Assembly (NCBI RefSeq): GCF_046250175.1
Contig: NZ_CP176468.1
From: Psychromonas sp030397575
GTDB lineage: Bacteria; Pseudomonadota; Gammaproteobacteria; Enterobacterales; Psychromonadaceae
Length of the DNA: 64,000 bases
Strand: one strand, 5' to 3'
Below the pieces are notes generated by a model. The model worked only from the letters and a program-made list of their open reading frames with translations. It was not told where the DNA came from and made no database searches. The translations under genes were made by a program, and so were the position numbers. Positions 27,001 to 34,966 of the stretch are shown here, in pieces. Positions within the stretch are counted from its first letter, which is position 1, and the number at the start of each line of letters is the position of its first letter.

Positions 27001-27371
27001 GAGGCATAAATTAGCGAAGCGATACTGGAACCAATATAACCAAACCCAGCGCCACGGCTAAGTAAATCAATATCGACACCATATTTAGCGGCGTAATAGC
27101 TAATTGGGAGGCCGGTGATAAACACTACTAAGGTTACCGCAAGAATTGCCCAAGCTGCATTGGTAAAGCCAAATTCTAGAGTAATAGCTCCACCAATCGC
27201 TTCTAATACTAAAAATGACACAATCCCCAACGCAGTCATAGACACTCGATTCAAAGACCATTTTCTTGCGCGCTTAGAAGTAAAACGCAAGGCAAAGTCT
27301 TCCATCATCTCATTAGCGACGAGTTTATTATAGGTACGACGGGCTTTCAGTATTTTTTGGTTTGATTCCAT
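24006..27371 (-). CDS. NCS1-transporter-fused hybrid histidine kinase
   Basis: A 1121-residue inner-membrane hybrid sensor. Residues about 25-485 form an NCS1-type (purine/cytosine permease-like) transporter domain of roughly 12 helices. A cysteine cluster follows, C495, C497, C500, C512, C520, C523, C524, C530 and C534, which looks like a metal-binding or redox module. Two more helices (about 565-590 and 605-625) and a short coiled coil lead to a kinase core with H680 (ALSHELRTPLN), the N-box near N798 and the G-boxes DTGAGI and GTGLGL. A receiver has D967, and a 65-residue C-terminal tail has no clear domain. It is divergent from urtA and overlaps the response-regulator gene. A urea- or nitrogen-sensing transceptor role is inferred; the ligand is unproven. 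Confidence 0.88.
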   Translation of the reverse strand: MESNQKILKARRTYNKLVANEMMEDFALRFTSKRARKWSLNRVSMTALGIVSFLVLEAIGGAITLEFGFTNAAWAILAVTLVVFITGLPISYYAAKYGVDIDLLSRGAGFGYIGSSIASLIYASFTFIFFALEAAIMAMALKILFAVPLPIGYILSTIIIIPLVTHGITYISRFQVWSSPIWVALQLLPLFFVFTHSDSQFKEWITFTGNAGVHGSEFNLLLFGGASAVLLALVAQIGEQVDFLRFLPEKPKKKSGRWWIALLVGGPGWMLFGALKLFLGSFLAYFALQQGIPANLASDPAHMYQLAYSYVFDNTTVISVVACGFVILSQLKINVANAYAGSLAWSNFFSRVTHNHPGRVVWMVFNVAIALLLMELGIYQTIASMLSVYSVLVLAWLSSVVADLIINKPLGISPKHIEFKRSHLFDINPVGVGSMLLASIAGFTAHMGFYGETAEALASFIACFLPFITVPLIAWLTQGKYYLANNQEIEIKQFCECHICENSFDQEDMTFCPAYGKAICSLCCSLDVRCADQCRPHATISQQAHDFFTRFVSEKALKVLTTPLTQFIALTLVLSLISAAILFLVYLQVPLEGAQVKQLFANTLIKTFFLLIIIIGIISWLFILARDGNQNALKELRSQTKALAKEIDAHETTSFALQTAKEVAESANQAKSRYLAALSHELRTPLNVLLGYAQLLLRDQALPPKQQETIAIIRRNGQHLADLIESLLEISKIEAGRVTLQRDEFNLKAILQQLVDMFQMQASKKGIKFNYISSPNLPDYVATDKQRFRQILINLISNAIKFTAQGSVTFKVTYRSEVANFSVIDTGAGIALHDQEIIFKPFEQIRHSQSQSTGGTGLGLTISRSLAELMGGEITLNSQLGQGSTFNFRLMLFKLHKDPKEPELTKSEAIGYDGPIQSILVVDDNLNQRELMTDLLSPIGFNILLAEDAEQGYQQLQQQKVDLILMDVQMPNINGWQMVKTLREQHYHMPVLMLSANARDAEYNQQAEGYHDGYIAKPLNLDALLGKIAQLLDLQWQYKRTDNAFKDKDNQAHKPKLGVEQYEALIAMAEIGYLSGFKHKFDEIKDEYRYPAGSESQILEYVEVCNFPKIIEYLNELNDGS

Positions 27372-27514
27372 GGTAATTGATTATTCCTTTAACCATCCTA
27401 CGTGCCATCCTAGCGTATCTTAACCTCTTTGCCATCTTTGTTATGAAACGTTGTTACTGATATAAGCTCGCGCGTATCATACTTGACCTTATATTTTTTC
27501 TATATGCGCATAAT

Positions 27515-27542
27515 TGCGTAGTCTATTGCGCGCTTCTACGCA
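27515..27542. promoter_or_regulatory. inverted repeat in the kinase-urtA divergent promoter region
   Basis: TGCGTAG (27515-27521) and CTACGCA (27536-27542) are perfect 7-bp inverted arms separated by 14 bp. They lie in the 284-bp gap between the divergent kinase and urtA genes, about 115 bp before the urtA start. This is a plausible operator for the adjacent LuxR-type response regulator. Confidence 0.4.
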
Positions 27543-27655
27543 TTCTTTCCTTGCCACAATTCCTAGATACTAACCTCACTTGGAAAAGCGCGTGATTGAT
27601 ACATTTGCCAAGTACAAACACTAATCACTAGAGACTAAAAGGAAAGGGATTACCT

Positions 27656-28939
27656 ATGAAACTGAAGAAGCTAATAGTTGCAAGTTCGATTGTTGCAACA
27701 GGTTTAATGACTAACTTTGCATATGCTGCAGACACTATTAAAGTTGGTGTCTTACATTCTTTATCAGGCACGATGGCGATCAGTGAAACGACACTGAAAG
27801 ATACAGTATTGATGATGATTGAAGACCAAAATGCAAACGGTGGTCTATTGGGCAAAAAAATTGAACCTGTGGTTGTTGACCCAGCTTCAAATTGGCCTCT
27901 ATTTGCGGAAAAAGGACGTGAGTTATTAGCGAAAGATAAAGTGGATGTTATCTTTGGTAGCTGGACTTCAGTTTCACGAAAATCTGTATTACCGGTATTA
28001 GAAGAGTTAAATGGGTTAATGTTTTATCCTGTACAGTACGAAGGTGAAGAGTCATCTAAAAATGTATTTTACACAGGTGCTGCGCCTAACCAACAAGCTA
28101 TTCCAGCGGTAGATTACTTAATGAATGATATTGGTGCTGAACGTTTTGTTCTATTAGGAACAGATTACGTTTACCCACGTACAACCAATAAAATTTTAGA
28201 GGCTTACCTATTAGCAAATGGCGTTAAAGCAGAAGACATTATGATTAACTACACGCCATTTGGTCATTCAGACTGGCAAAGTATCGTTTCTGATGTGAAG
28301 CGTTTTGGCTCTGAAGGCAAACAAACAGCTGTAATCTCTACCGTCAACGGTGACGCTAATATCCCATTCTACAAAGAGTTAGGTAATCAAGGTATCTCAG
28401 CGGAAGATATTCCAGTTATCGCATTCTCTGTGGGTGAAGAAGAGTTATCTGGTTTTGATACTAAACCACTTGTTGGTCACTTAGCTGCATGGAACTACTT
28501 CCAAAGCGTTGATACTGAAGAGAATGCTGAATTTATTGCAAAATGGAAAAAGTACATCGGTGATGATAAGCGTGTAACAAACGATCCAATGGAAGCTACG
28601 TACATCGGATTTAAAATGTGGGTTAAAGCTGTTGAGAAAGCCGGTACAACTGACGTTGATGCGGTAGAGCAAGCAATGATCGGTATCGCTGTTCCTAACT
28701 TAACGGGTGGTACGGCTGTAATGAACTCAAATCATCATCTATCTAAACCAGTATTAATTGGTGAGATTCAAGAAGATGGTCAATTTGAAGTAGTTTGGGA
28801 AACGCCTGATACAGTAATCGGTGATGCATGGTCAGACTTTTTACCAAGCTCTAAAAACTTAGTTGCTGATTGGACTTCACCAATCAAGTGCGGCAACTTT
28901 GATATCACTACTGCAAAATGTTCTGGTCAACAATTCTAA
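27656..28939 (+). CDS. urtA: urea ABC transporter substrate-binding protein
   Basis: A 427-residue type I periplasmic binding protein of the UrtA family. Residues 1-24 are a signal peptide (ending NFAYA). The mature protein begins DTIKVGVLHSLSGTMAISE and includes WTSVSRKSVLPVLEE and YPVQYEGEESSKNVFYTGA, which are diagnostic for UrtA as opposed to branched-chain amino-acid binding proteins. It delivers urea to UrtBC. AAGGAAAGGG lies upstream of the start. It heads a long co-directional run urtABCDE-ureDABCEFG and is followed by a hairpin that probably raises its expression relative to the permease genes. Confidence 0.95.
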   Translation: MKLKKLIVASSIVATGLMTNFAYAADTIKVGVLHSLSGTMAISETTLKDTVLMMIEDQNANGGLLGKKIEPVVVDPASNWPLFAEKGRELLAKDKVDVIFGSWTSVSRKSVLPVLEELNGLMFYPVQYEGEESSKNVFYTGAAPNQQAIPAVDYLMNDIGAERFVLLGTDYVYPRTTNKILEAYLLANGVKAEDIMINYTPFGHSDWQSIVSDVKRFGSEGKQTAVISTVNGDANIPFYKELGNQGISAEDIPVIAFSVGEEELSGFDTKPLVGHLAAWNYFQSVDTEENAEFIAKWKKYIGDDKRVTNDPMEATYIGFKMWVKAVEKAGTTDVDAVEQAMIGIAVPNLTGGTAVMNSNHHLSKPVLIGEIQEDGQFEVVWETPDTVIGDAWSDFLPSSKNLVADWTSPIKCGNFDITTAKCSGQQF

Positions 28940-28994
28940 ATATAACCTTTTCTAGCAAAGTGAATTAACGCTTAGTCGTTGTTCCTTTGCTTGT

Positions 28995-29033
28995 CATTAA
29001 ACACCCAATGGGAGATGTTCCTCCCATTTAATG
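28995..29033 (+). other. urtA-urtB intergenic hairpin
   Basis: AATGGGAG (29007-29014) pairs with CTCCCATT (29021-29028), and CATTAA/TTAATG flanks can extend the stem. There is no T-run. It is likely a processing or stability element favouring urtA mRNA. Confidence 0.6.
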
Positions 29034-29063
29034 AACTGAATATATTATTCTAAGGAACAGTCC

Positions 29064-30686
29064 ATGTTGCGCCTATTCCCCTTTCTCTTTTTCTTTGTTT
29101 TATCGCTTCCTGTATTTGCTGCAGAGGACGACGTGCAAGGTGAATCTGAACTTATTTCGTTGGTTGGGCAGTTGCCTTCCACTAAATTAAATAAACTGTC
29201 GTCTTTAATCGAGCAAATTGCCGACACATCTGCACCGCAAGTACGTGCTATTTTAGAGCCGTTAATGGCAGGTGACCTATATTACTTAAAAGCCAATAAA
29301 CAAGTGGTATCAGTATCTGAAGATACTAACAACCAGTACCAATTAATTGATGTGTTGAGTAACGAAGCATTACCTACTGTCAGTAAATCAGCCATTAAAA
29401 AAGTAAGAACCAATAACCGTCTACGTGGCCAGATTCGAGATCTATTAGCAAATTTAGATTTAACGAGTGATCAAGTCGATGTGCGTATTTCAGCGTTAAA
29501 ATTACTGTTAGATAAACCAAATAAAGCTGCTATTACAGCTGTCAATAAACTGATTAAAACTGAGCAAGATAGTGAAGCAAGAGACCTAATGTCAGCAATT
29601 TTGCTAGTTGAGCAGTTAGATAACGGTAACGACGCTGAAAAGTTATCTGCAGCTAAACAACTTTCAAACCGTTTAGAGCCAAGTGTTAAAAATGCTTTAG
29701 TCAGTCAATTGCAGAAAATACCAGGATCACAGCAAGGTGGTTCGTTAAAAGCAGAATTAAGTAATGCTATTGACGATATTGAACAACAAATTAGTGTCTT
29801 TAAGTTAGTTGAAAATCTGTTCTTTGGATTGAGCTTAGGTTCAGTATTGTTATTAGCTGCGATAGGCTTAGCGATCACCTTTGGGGTGATGGGTGTTATC
29901 AATATGGCTCACGGTGAAATGATGATGCTAGGAGCTTATACCACCTATGTGATTCAGCAAACTTTCCCTAGCTTAATTGAATATTCATTATTAATGGCCG
30001 TACCCGCTGCGTTTTTAGTGTCGGGCTTTGTTGGTATTTTAATTGAACGCGGTGTTATTCGTTTTCTTAAAGGTCGTCCATTAGAAACTTTATTAGCGAC
30101 CTTTGGTATCAGCCTTATTTTACAACAACTTGTTAGAACGGTTTTCTCTCCGTTAAATCGCCAGGTAGAAGCGCCTTTGTGGATGAGCGGTTCTTTGGAA
30201 ATTAATCCAGTTTTATCAATTACCTATAATCGTTTATACATTATTATTTTTTCACTAATGGTGTTCTTTTCATTACTGATGATTTTGAAACGCTCTTCAT
30301 TAGGTTTACATGTTCGTGCGGTTTCACAAAATCGAGATATGGCTAGAGCATTAAGTGTTAAAAGTTCCTGGGTTGATGCGATCACCTTTGGCTTAGGCTC
30401 AGGAATTGCGGGTGTCGCTGGTGTGGCATTAAGCCAGTTAACTAACGTGGGGCCAAACTTAGGACAAGCTTATATTATCGATTCTTTCCTTGTTGTTGTA
30501 TTTGGTGGGGTGGGGAATTTATGGGGAACCTTAGTGGCAGCGATGACCATGGGTACTTTTAATAAAATATTGGAACCATCAATGGGACCAGTATTAGCCA
30601 ATATTATTGTGTTAGTCAGTCTAGTCTTGTTTATTCAAAAACGACCTAAAGGACTATTTCCACAAAAAGGGAGAGCGGCAGAATAA
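29064..30686 (+). CDS. urtB: urea ABC transporter permease UrtB
   Basis: A 540-residue protein with a signal-like N-terminus and a periplasmic helical extension of about 220 residues (HEAT-like, with RISALKLLLDKPNKAAI). The LivH-type permease domain follows from about residue 250, with VMGVINMAHGEMMMLGAYTTYV and GVAGVALSQLTNVGPNLGQAYIIDSFLVVVFGGVGNL matching UrtB. The N-terminal extension is a normal trait of UrtB and separates it from LivH. Its TAA overlaps the ATG of urtC (TAATG). Together with UrtC it forms the urea channel in the inner membrane. Confidence 0.94.
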   Translation: MLRLFPFLFFFVLSLPVFAAEDDVQGESELISLVGQLPSTKLNKLSSLIEQIADTSAPQVRAILEPLMAGDLYYLKANKQVVSVSEDTNNQYQLIDVLSNEALPTVSKSAIKKVRTNNRLRGQIRDLLANLDLTSDQVDVRISALKLLLDKPNKAAITAVNKLIKTEQDSEARDLMSAILLVEQLDNGNDAEKLSAAKQLSNRLEPSVKNALVSQLQKIPGSQQGGSLKAELSNAIDDIEQQISVFKLVENLFFGLSLGSVLLLAAIGLAITFGVMGVINMAHGEMMMLGAYTTYVIQQTFPSLIEYSLLMAVPAAFLVSGFVGILIERGVIRFLKGRPLETLLATFGISLILQQLVRTVFSPLNRQVEAPLWMSGSLEINPVLSITYNRLYIIIFSLMVFFSLLMILKRSSLGLHVRAVSQNRDMARALSVKSSWVDAITFGLGSGIAGVAGVALSQLTNVGPNLGQAYIIDSFLVVVFGGVGNLWGTLVAAMTMGTFNKILEPSMGPVLANIIVLVSLVLFIQKRPKGLFPQKGRAAE

Positions 30687-31846
30687 TGGATACTTTACTT
30701 AATTCACCAATGATAAAAAAAATGAGCAGTTTGCATGTTGTGATTGCAATACTGTTTATCTCAACACTCTATGTAACTGTGTGTAATCTCTTTTTTGCTG
30801 AAGGTTCAGCTTTACATGTGAGTGATTATACGGTCAGTCTATTGGGTAAATATTTATGTTACGCCTTACTAGCCTTAGCGGTTGATCTAGTCTGGGGATA
30901 CTGCGGCATATTAAGTTTAGGTCATGGCGCCTTCTTTGCCCTAGGTGGTTATGCGATGGGGATGTACTTGATGCGCCAAATCGGTGATCGTGGTGTATAT
31001 GGCAATCCCGAGCTACCTGACTTTATGGTGTTTTTAAACTGGACTGAAATACCATGGTATTGGGCTGGTTCGGACAATGCATTAGTCATGATATTACTGG
31101 TGTTTGCTGGACCTGGTTTATTAGCTTATATCTTCGGTACATTAGCGTTTCGTTCACGAGTTAGCGGTGTCTATTTATCGATTATGACGCAGGCAATGAC
31201 TTATGCGCTATTACTTTCATTCTTCCGAAATGAAATGGGCTTTGGTGGTAATAACGGACTAACTGACTTTAAAGAGCTATTTGGATTCTCATTACAGTCA
31301 CCAACAACCAAACTTGCTTTATTTGTAGCTACTGCTGTCGTTCTGGCAATCGGTTATGGCATTAGTCACTTCATTGTTAACTCTAAAATGGGCCGAGTAG
31401 TGACAGCTATCAGAGATTCGGAAAGTCGCGTTCGCTTTGTAGGTTATAAACCAGAACATTATAAAGTGTGGATTTTTGTTGTCTCGGCCATGTTGGCTGG
31501 TGTGGCTGGTGCTCTTTATGTGCCACAAGTTGGCATTATTAACCCAGGAGAGTTCTCGCCACTTAATTCAATTGAGATTGTTATATGGGTAGCGATTGGT
31601 GGGCGTGGCACTCTGTATGGTGCATTAGTTGGTGCAATCGTCGTGAGTTACGCCAAAACACGTTTTACCGCGATTATGCCTGAAGCTTGGTTATTTGGAC
31701 TGGGTGGTTTGTTTGTGTTGGTGACTTTGTTATTACCGAAAGGCTTAGCAGGCTTAGTGACTAACTTAATGGATAAATTAGATCCTCCTAGTCAAGCTAA
31801 ACAGAGTGATATAGAGAATACCCCCCCTGTTGCGGAGAATAAATAA
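30686..31846 (+). CDS. urtC: urea ABC transporter permease UrtC
   Basis: A 386-residue LivM-type permease with the UrtC hallmarks DLVWGYCGILSLGHGAFFALGGYAMGMYLMRQIG near the N-terminus and NPGEFSPLNSIEIVIWVAIGGRGTLYGALVGA further on. It has about eight to ten hydrophobic segments and a polar C-terminal tail. It overlaps both neighbours by one base in TAATG junctions, so urtB, urtC and urtD are tightly coupled. It partners with UrtB in the inner membrane. Confidence 0.94.
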   Translation: MDTLLNSPMIKKMSSLHVVIAILFISTLYVTVCNLFFAEGSALHVSDYTVSLLGKYLCYALLALAVDLVWGYCGILSLGHGAFFALGGYAMGMYLMRQIGDRGVYGNPELPDFMVFLNWTEIPWYWAGSDNALVMILLVFAGPGLLAYIFGTLAFRSRVSGVYLSIMTQAMTYALLLSFFRNEMGFGGNNGLTDFKELFGFSLQSPTTKLALFVATAVVLAIGYGISHFIVNSKMGRVVTAIRDSESRVRFVGYKPEHYKVWIFVVSAMLAGVAGALYVPQVGIINPGEFSPLNSIEIVIWVAIGGRGTLYGALVGAIVVSYAKTRFTAIMPEAWLFGLGGLFVLVTLLLPKGLAGLVTNLMDKLDPPSQAKQSDIENTPPVAENK

Positions 31847-32655
31847 TGATAGTTAATAAACATGGTTCGCCGCTATATTCAACCGAGAACCTTAATCCCG
31901 ATACACGCCATGGCATGATTTTATATGTAGAAGATGTCAGTGTTAGTTTTGATGGTTTCAAAGCACTTAATGACCTTAATTTGTATATAGGTGATGGTGA
32001 ATTACGTTGTTTAATTGGTGCAAACGGCGCAGGTAAAACGACGCTAATGGATGTGATCACCGGAAAAACACGTCCTGATACTGGGAAGGTTAGTTTTGGT
32101 CAGCAAATTGACTTGCTGGAATTAGATGAATCTGAAATTGCACGCGCCGGCATTGGCCGTAAATTTCAAAAGCCAACAGTATTTGAGGCGCTTACTGTCT
32201 TTGAAAATCTAGAGCTGAGCTTATCTGGTGATAAAGGTATTTTAACTTCTTTATTTCATAAGCTGAGTGGAGAGCAAAAAGACAAAATAGATGAAGTGTT
32301 AGAAACCATCGGTTTAATAGCCGAGCGATATTATCCTGCAGGGCGTTTATCGCATGGTCAAAAGCAATGGCTAGAAATAGGTATGCTATTAGCTGCTGAG
32401 CCAAGGTTGTTGCTAGTAGATGAGCCAGTAACCGGCATGACTACTCAAGAAACTGAGCGAACTGCTGAGCTATTAACCTCGTTAGCAGGTAAACACTCTG
32501 TTGTGGTCGTTGAGCATGATATGGCTTTTGTACGATCTATTGCTCGTAAGGTAACAGTTTTACATCAAGGTACAGTATTAGCGGAGGGTTCAATGGATGA
32601 AGTGCAAGCCAATAAACAAGTGAGGGAAGTGTACTTAGGCGAGGAGCAAGACTAA
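31846..32655 (+). CDS. urtD: urea ABC transporter ATP-binding protein UrtD
   Basis: A 269-residue ATPase of the LivG type. The N-terminal extension ending TRHGMILYVEDVSVSFDGFKALNDL is typical of UrtD, which supports the TAATG-coupled start rather than a shorter one at 31915. Walker A is GANGAGKTT, the signature region reads LSHGQKQWLEIGMLL (LSHGQ instead of LSGGQ, usual in UrtD), and Walker B is LLLVDEPVTGM. It couples ATP hydrolysis to urea import with UrtE. Confidence 0.94.
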   Translation: MIVNKHGSPLYSTENLNPDTRHGMILYVEDVSVSFDGFKALNDLNLYIGDGELRCLIGANGAGKTTLMDVITGKTRPDTGKVSFGQQIDLLELDESEIARAGIGRKFQKPTVFEALTVFENLELSLSGDKGILTSLFHKLSGEQKDKIDEVLETIGLIAERYYPAGRLSHGQKQWLEIGMLLAAEPRLLLVDEPVTGMTTQETERTAELLTSLAGKHSVVVVEHDMAFVRSIARKVTVLHQGTVLAEGSMDEVQANKQVREVYLGEEQD

Positions 32656-32656
32656 T

Positions 32657-33352
32657 ATGATTGAATTAACATCAGTAAATCAAAAATATGGCGGTACACA
32701 AATCCTCTGGGATCTGGATCTTAACATAAAGAAAGGATCGCGCACCTGCATTATGGGACGTAATGGGGTAGGTAAAACTACCTTATTAAAAACTATCATG
32801 GGGCTGTTGCCAATCTCCTCGGGAAGGCTAATTATCAACGACCAGGATATGAGTAAAAGTAGTGTAGAAAAACGTCCTGAAATCGGCGTTGGTTATGTGC
32901 CACAGGGGCGTCATATTTTTCCACAATTGACTGTTGAAGAAAATTTAAAAATCAGCTTAAATTGTAGTCGACAGGAAAGTAAAACCATTCCAAATCATAT
33001 ATATAAACTTTTTCCTGTGTTAAAAGAGATGCTACATCGACGTGGTGGGGACTTATCTGGTGGTCAACAACAGCAATTAGCGATAGGCCGTGCTTTGGTG
33101 TTAAACCCTGATATTTTGATTCTAGATGAGCCGAATGAGGGGATTCAACCGAATATCGTGCAACTGATTCGAGATGTATTATTAAAGCTTAATAAAGAAC
33201 AAGGAATGACTATTATTTTGGTCGAGCAGAAGTTACCTTTTGCTCGCGCCGTTGGCGAGAACTTCCATATCATGGAAAAAGGTCAAGTTATTGCCTCTGG
33301 GGAGATGAGTGCCTTAGATGATCAACTCGTCAGCCAGTACTTAGCGGTATAG
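32657..33352 (+). CDS. urtE: urea ABC transporter ATP-binding protein UrtE
   Basis: A 231-residue LivF-type ATPase. It has Walker A GRNGVGKTT, the Q-loop segment GVGYVPQGRHIFPQLTVEENL, signature LSGGQQQQLAIGRAL and Walker B ILILDEPNEGIQPNIV; the last motif is characteristic of UrtE. It begins one base after the urtD stop. The ureD gene follows after a 39-bp gap, so uptake and hydrolysis of urea are probably co-transcribed. Confidence 0.94.
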   Translation: MIELTSVNQKYGGTQILWDLDLNIKKGSRTCIMGRNGVGKTTLLKTIMGLLPISSGRLIINDQDMSKSSVEKRPEIGVGYVPQGRHIFPQLTVEENLKISLNCSRQESKTIPNHIYKLFPVLKEMLHRRGGDLSGGQQQQLAIGRALVLNPDILILDEPNEGIQPNIVQLIRDVLLKLNKEQGMTIILVEQKLPFARAVGENFHIMEKGQVIASGEMSALDDQLVSQYLAV

Positions 33353-33391
33353 ACTAGCTCTACTATCAATTAAAGGATTTAATAGATAATA

Positions 33392-34306
33392 ATGACCAAC
33401 ACAGTTGTTGATGAAATCAAACCTAGGATGAGTAAGCCATTGAAAAATCAGTGGCTTGCTCATTTATCTTTGCAGTTTAGCCATACTTCTGTGGGTACGC
33501 AATTAACTGCTACACAACGTAAAGGGCCATTATCGGTACAAAAAGCGTTTTACCCTGAAGGGCGTGACTGTGCTCATATCTATCTTTTACACCCACCTGC
33601 GGGTATTGTTTCAGGTGATGAACTGCGTATTAATGTCACTATTCAAGAACAAGCCCATCTCTTATTTACTACGCCCGGTGCTGGGCGCTTTTATCGTGCT
33701 CGTACCAATTTAGAGATTGGTGATACTAAACAAGCGCAGATGACAAATTTCACCATTGAAGCCGATGCTAAGTGTGAAAATTTTCCGCAAGAAACCATCG
33801 TCTATGAAGGAGCTGATGGATTTAATACAGTGGATATCGAGCTAACTAGTAGCAGTGCTTATTTAGGCTGGGATATAACCTGTCTTGGACTGCCTGATTC
33901 AGCACAACCATTTGTTGAGGGTAAATACTGCCAACTCAACCGTTTATTTTGCGATGGCAAATTGATTTATCATGATCGTATTGCTTTATCACCTGCTAAC
34001 CAATTATTAACTCACCCTGCAGGCTTGGCTGGCCATAGCGTATTTGCGACCTTTCTAGCTTATGCCCCAAAGCAACTAACTGATAAACAACAACGCGCAG
34101 ATTTAGTTGAGCAGCTACGCCAAAAAATGATTGAGGTGAATGCTCAAAGCACAATTAGCATTACCGATATTGAAGGGCTATTAGTAATGCGTTATCTCGG
34201 TTCTCACGCACAACAATGTAAACAGCTTTTTATACACTTATGGGAAATATTACGTCCCATATTAGTAAATAAAGCAGCAAATCAACCTAGAGTTTGGCAT
34301 ACATAA
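33392..34306 (+). CDS. ureD: urease accessory protein UreD
   Basis: A 304-residue UreD/UreH protein, the scaffold that binds apo-urease and carries UreF and UreG for nickel insertion. Visible family segments are QRKGPLSVQKAFYPEG, HIYLLHPPAGIVSGDELRI, LLFTTPGAGRFYR, ENFPQETIVYEGA and LGWDITCLGLP. AAAGGA lies 14 nt upstream of the ATG. UreD precedes the structural genes, as in Klebsiella-type ureDABCEFG order. Confidence 0.94.
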   Translation: MTNTVVDEIKPRMSKPLKNQWLAHLSLQFSHTSVGTQLTATQRKGPLSVQKAFYPEGRDCAHIYLLHPPAGIVSGDELRINVTIQEQAHLLFTTPGAGRFYRARTNLEIGDTKQAQMTNFTIEADAKCENFPQETIVYEGADGFNTVDIELTSSSAYLGWDITCLGLPDSAQPFVEGKYCQLNRLFCDGKLIYHDRIALSPANQLLTHPAGLAGHSVFATFLAYAPKQLTDKQQRADLVEQLRQKMIEVNAQSTISITDIEGLLVMRYLGSHAQQCKQLFIHLWEILRPILVNKAANQPRVWHT

Positions 34307-34318
34307 AAAGAGATTATT

Positions 34319-34621
34319 ATGGATTTATTACCAAGAGAAAAAGATAAGTTATTGCTTTTTACTGCTGCGTTATTAGCAGAGCGTCGTTTAAAGCGAGGTG
34401 TAAAACTTAATTACCCAGAAGCAATGGCATATATTTCTATGGAGATCATGGAAGGTGCGCGTGATGGTAAAACTGTCGCTGAAATGATGGATTACGGTCG
34501 TACGCTATTAACCCGAGATCAAGTGATGGATGGTATTGCAGAAATGATTCCAGAAGTGCAAGTAGAAGCGACTTTCCCCGATGGTACAAAGTTGGTGACG
34601 GTACACAACCCAATTATTTAA
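34319..34621 (+). CDS. ureA: urease gamma subunit
   Basis: A 100-residue urease gamma subunit with the canonical start MDLLPREKDKLLLFTAALLAERRL and the NYPEAMAYISMEIMEGARDGKTVAEMM core. Length is exactly typical of bacterial three-subunit ureases. It begins 12 bp after ureD and is followed by ureB after 13 bp. It packs against the alpha subunit in the (ABC)3 complex. Confidence 0.96.
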   Translation: MDLLPREKDKLLLFTAALLAERRLKRGVKLNYPEAMAYISMEIMEGARDGKTVAEMMDYGRTLLTRDQVMDGIAEMIPEVQVEATFPDGTKLVTVHNPII

Positions 34622-34634
34622 TGGAGTAAAGTTT

Positions 34635-34964
34635 ATGATTCCAGGTGAAATTATAACGGATAGTGGCTCTCGAGAGCTAAATGTTGGTTGTGAAAAAATA
34701 ACCGTCAGTGTTGCTAACTCCGGTGACCGTCCCATCCAAGTTGGATCGCATTACCATTTTTACGAAGTCAATAAAGCCTTAGTTTTCGAGCGTGATATAA
34801 CCAAAGGTTACCGTCTAGATATTACTTCAAGTACTGCGGTGCGTTTTGAGCCAGGGCAAAAAAGAGACGTTACCTTGATTGCTTATCGCGGCAAGCGTCG
34901 TGTATTTGGTTTCCGAGGAGATATTCAAGGTGATATTCCAAGCGACTCAGAGGGAGGTAAATAA
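34635..34964 (+). CDS. ureB: urease beta subunit
   Basis: A 109-residue urease beta subunit: MIPGEIITDSG start, VANSGDRPIQVGSHYHFYEVN in the middle, and FEPGQKRDVTLIAYRGKRRVFGFRGDI near the end. A short GDIPSDSEGGK tail extends past the conserved fold. It lies between ureA and ureC with 13-bp and 2-bp gaps and a GGAG signal for ureC embedded in its last codons. Confidence 0.96.
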   Translation: MIPGEIITDSGSRELNVGCEKITVSVANSGDRPIQVGSHYHFYEVNKALVFERDITKGYRLDITSSTAVRFEPGQKRDVTLIAYRGKRRVFGFRGDIQGDIPSDSEGGK

Positions 34965-34966
34965 TC

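Noticed and set aside
27380..27420. Sigma-54 promoter (TGGCACG on the minus strand) before the kinase gene
   Set aside because: The -24 word is present but the -12 TTGC is not at the required spacing.
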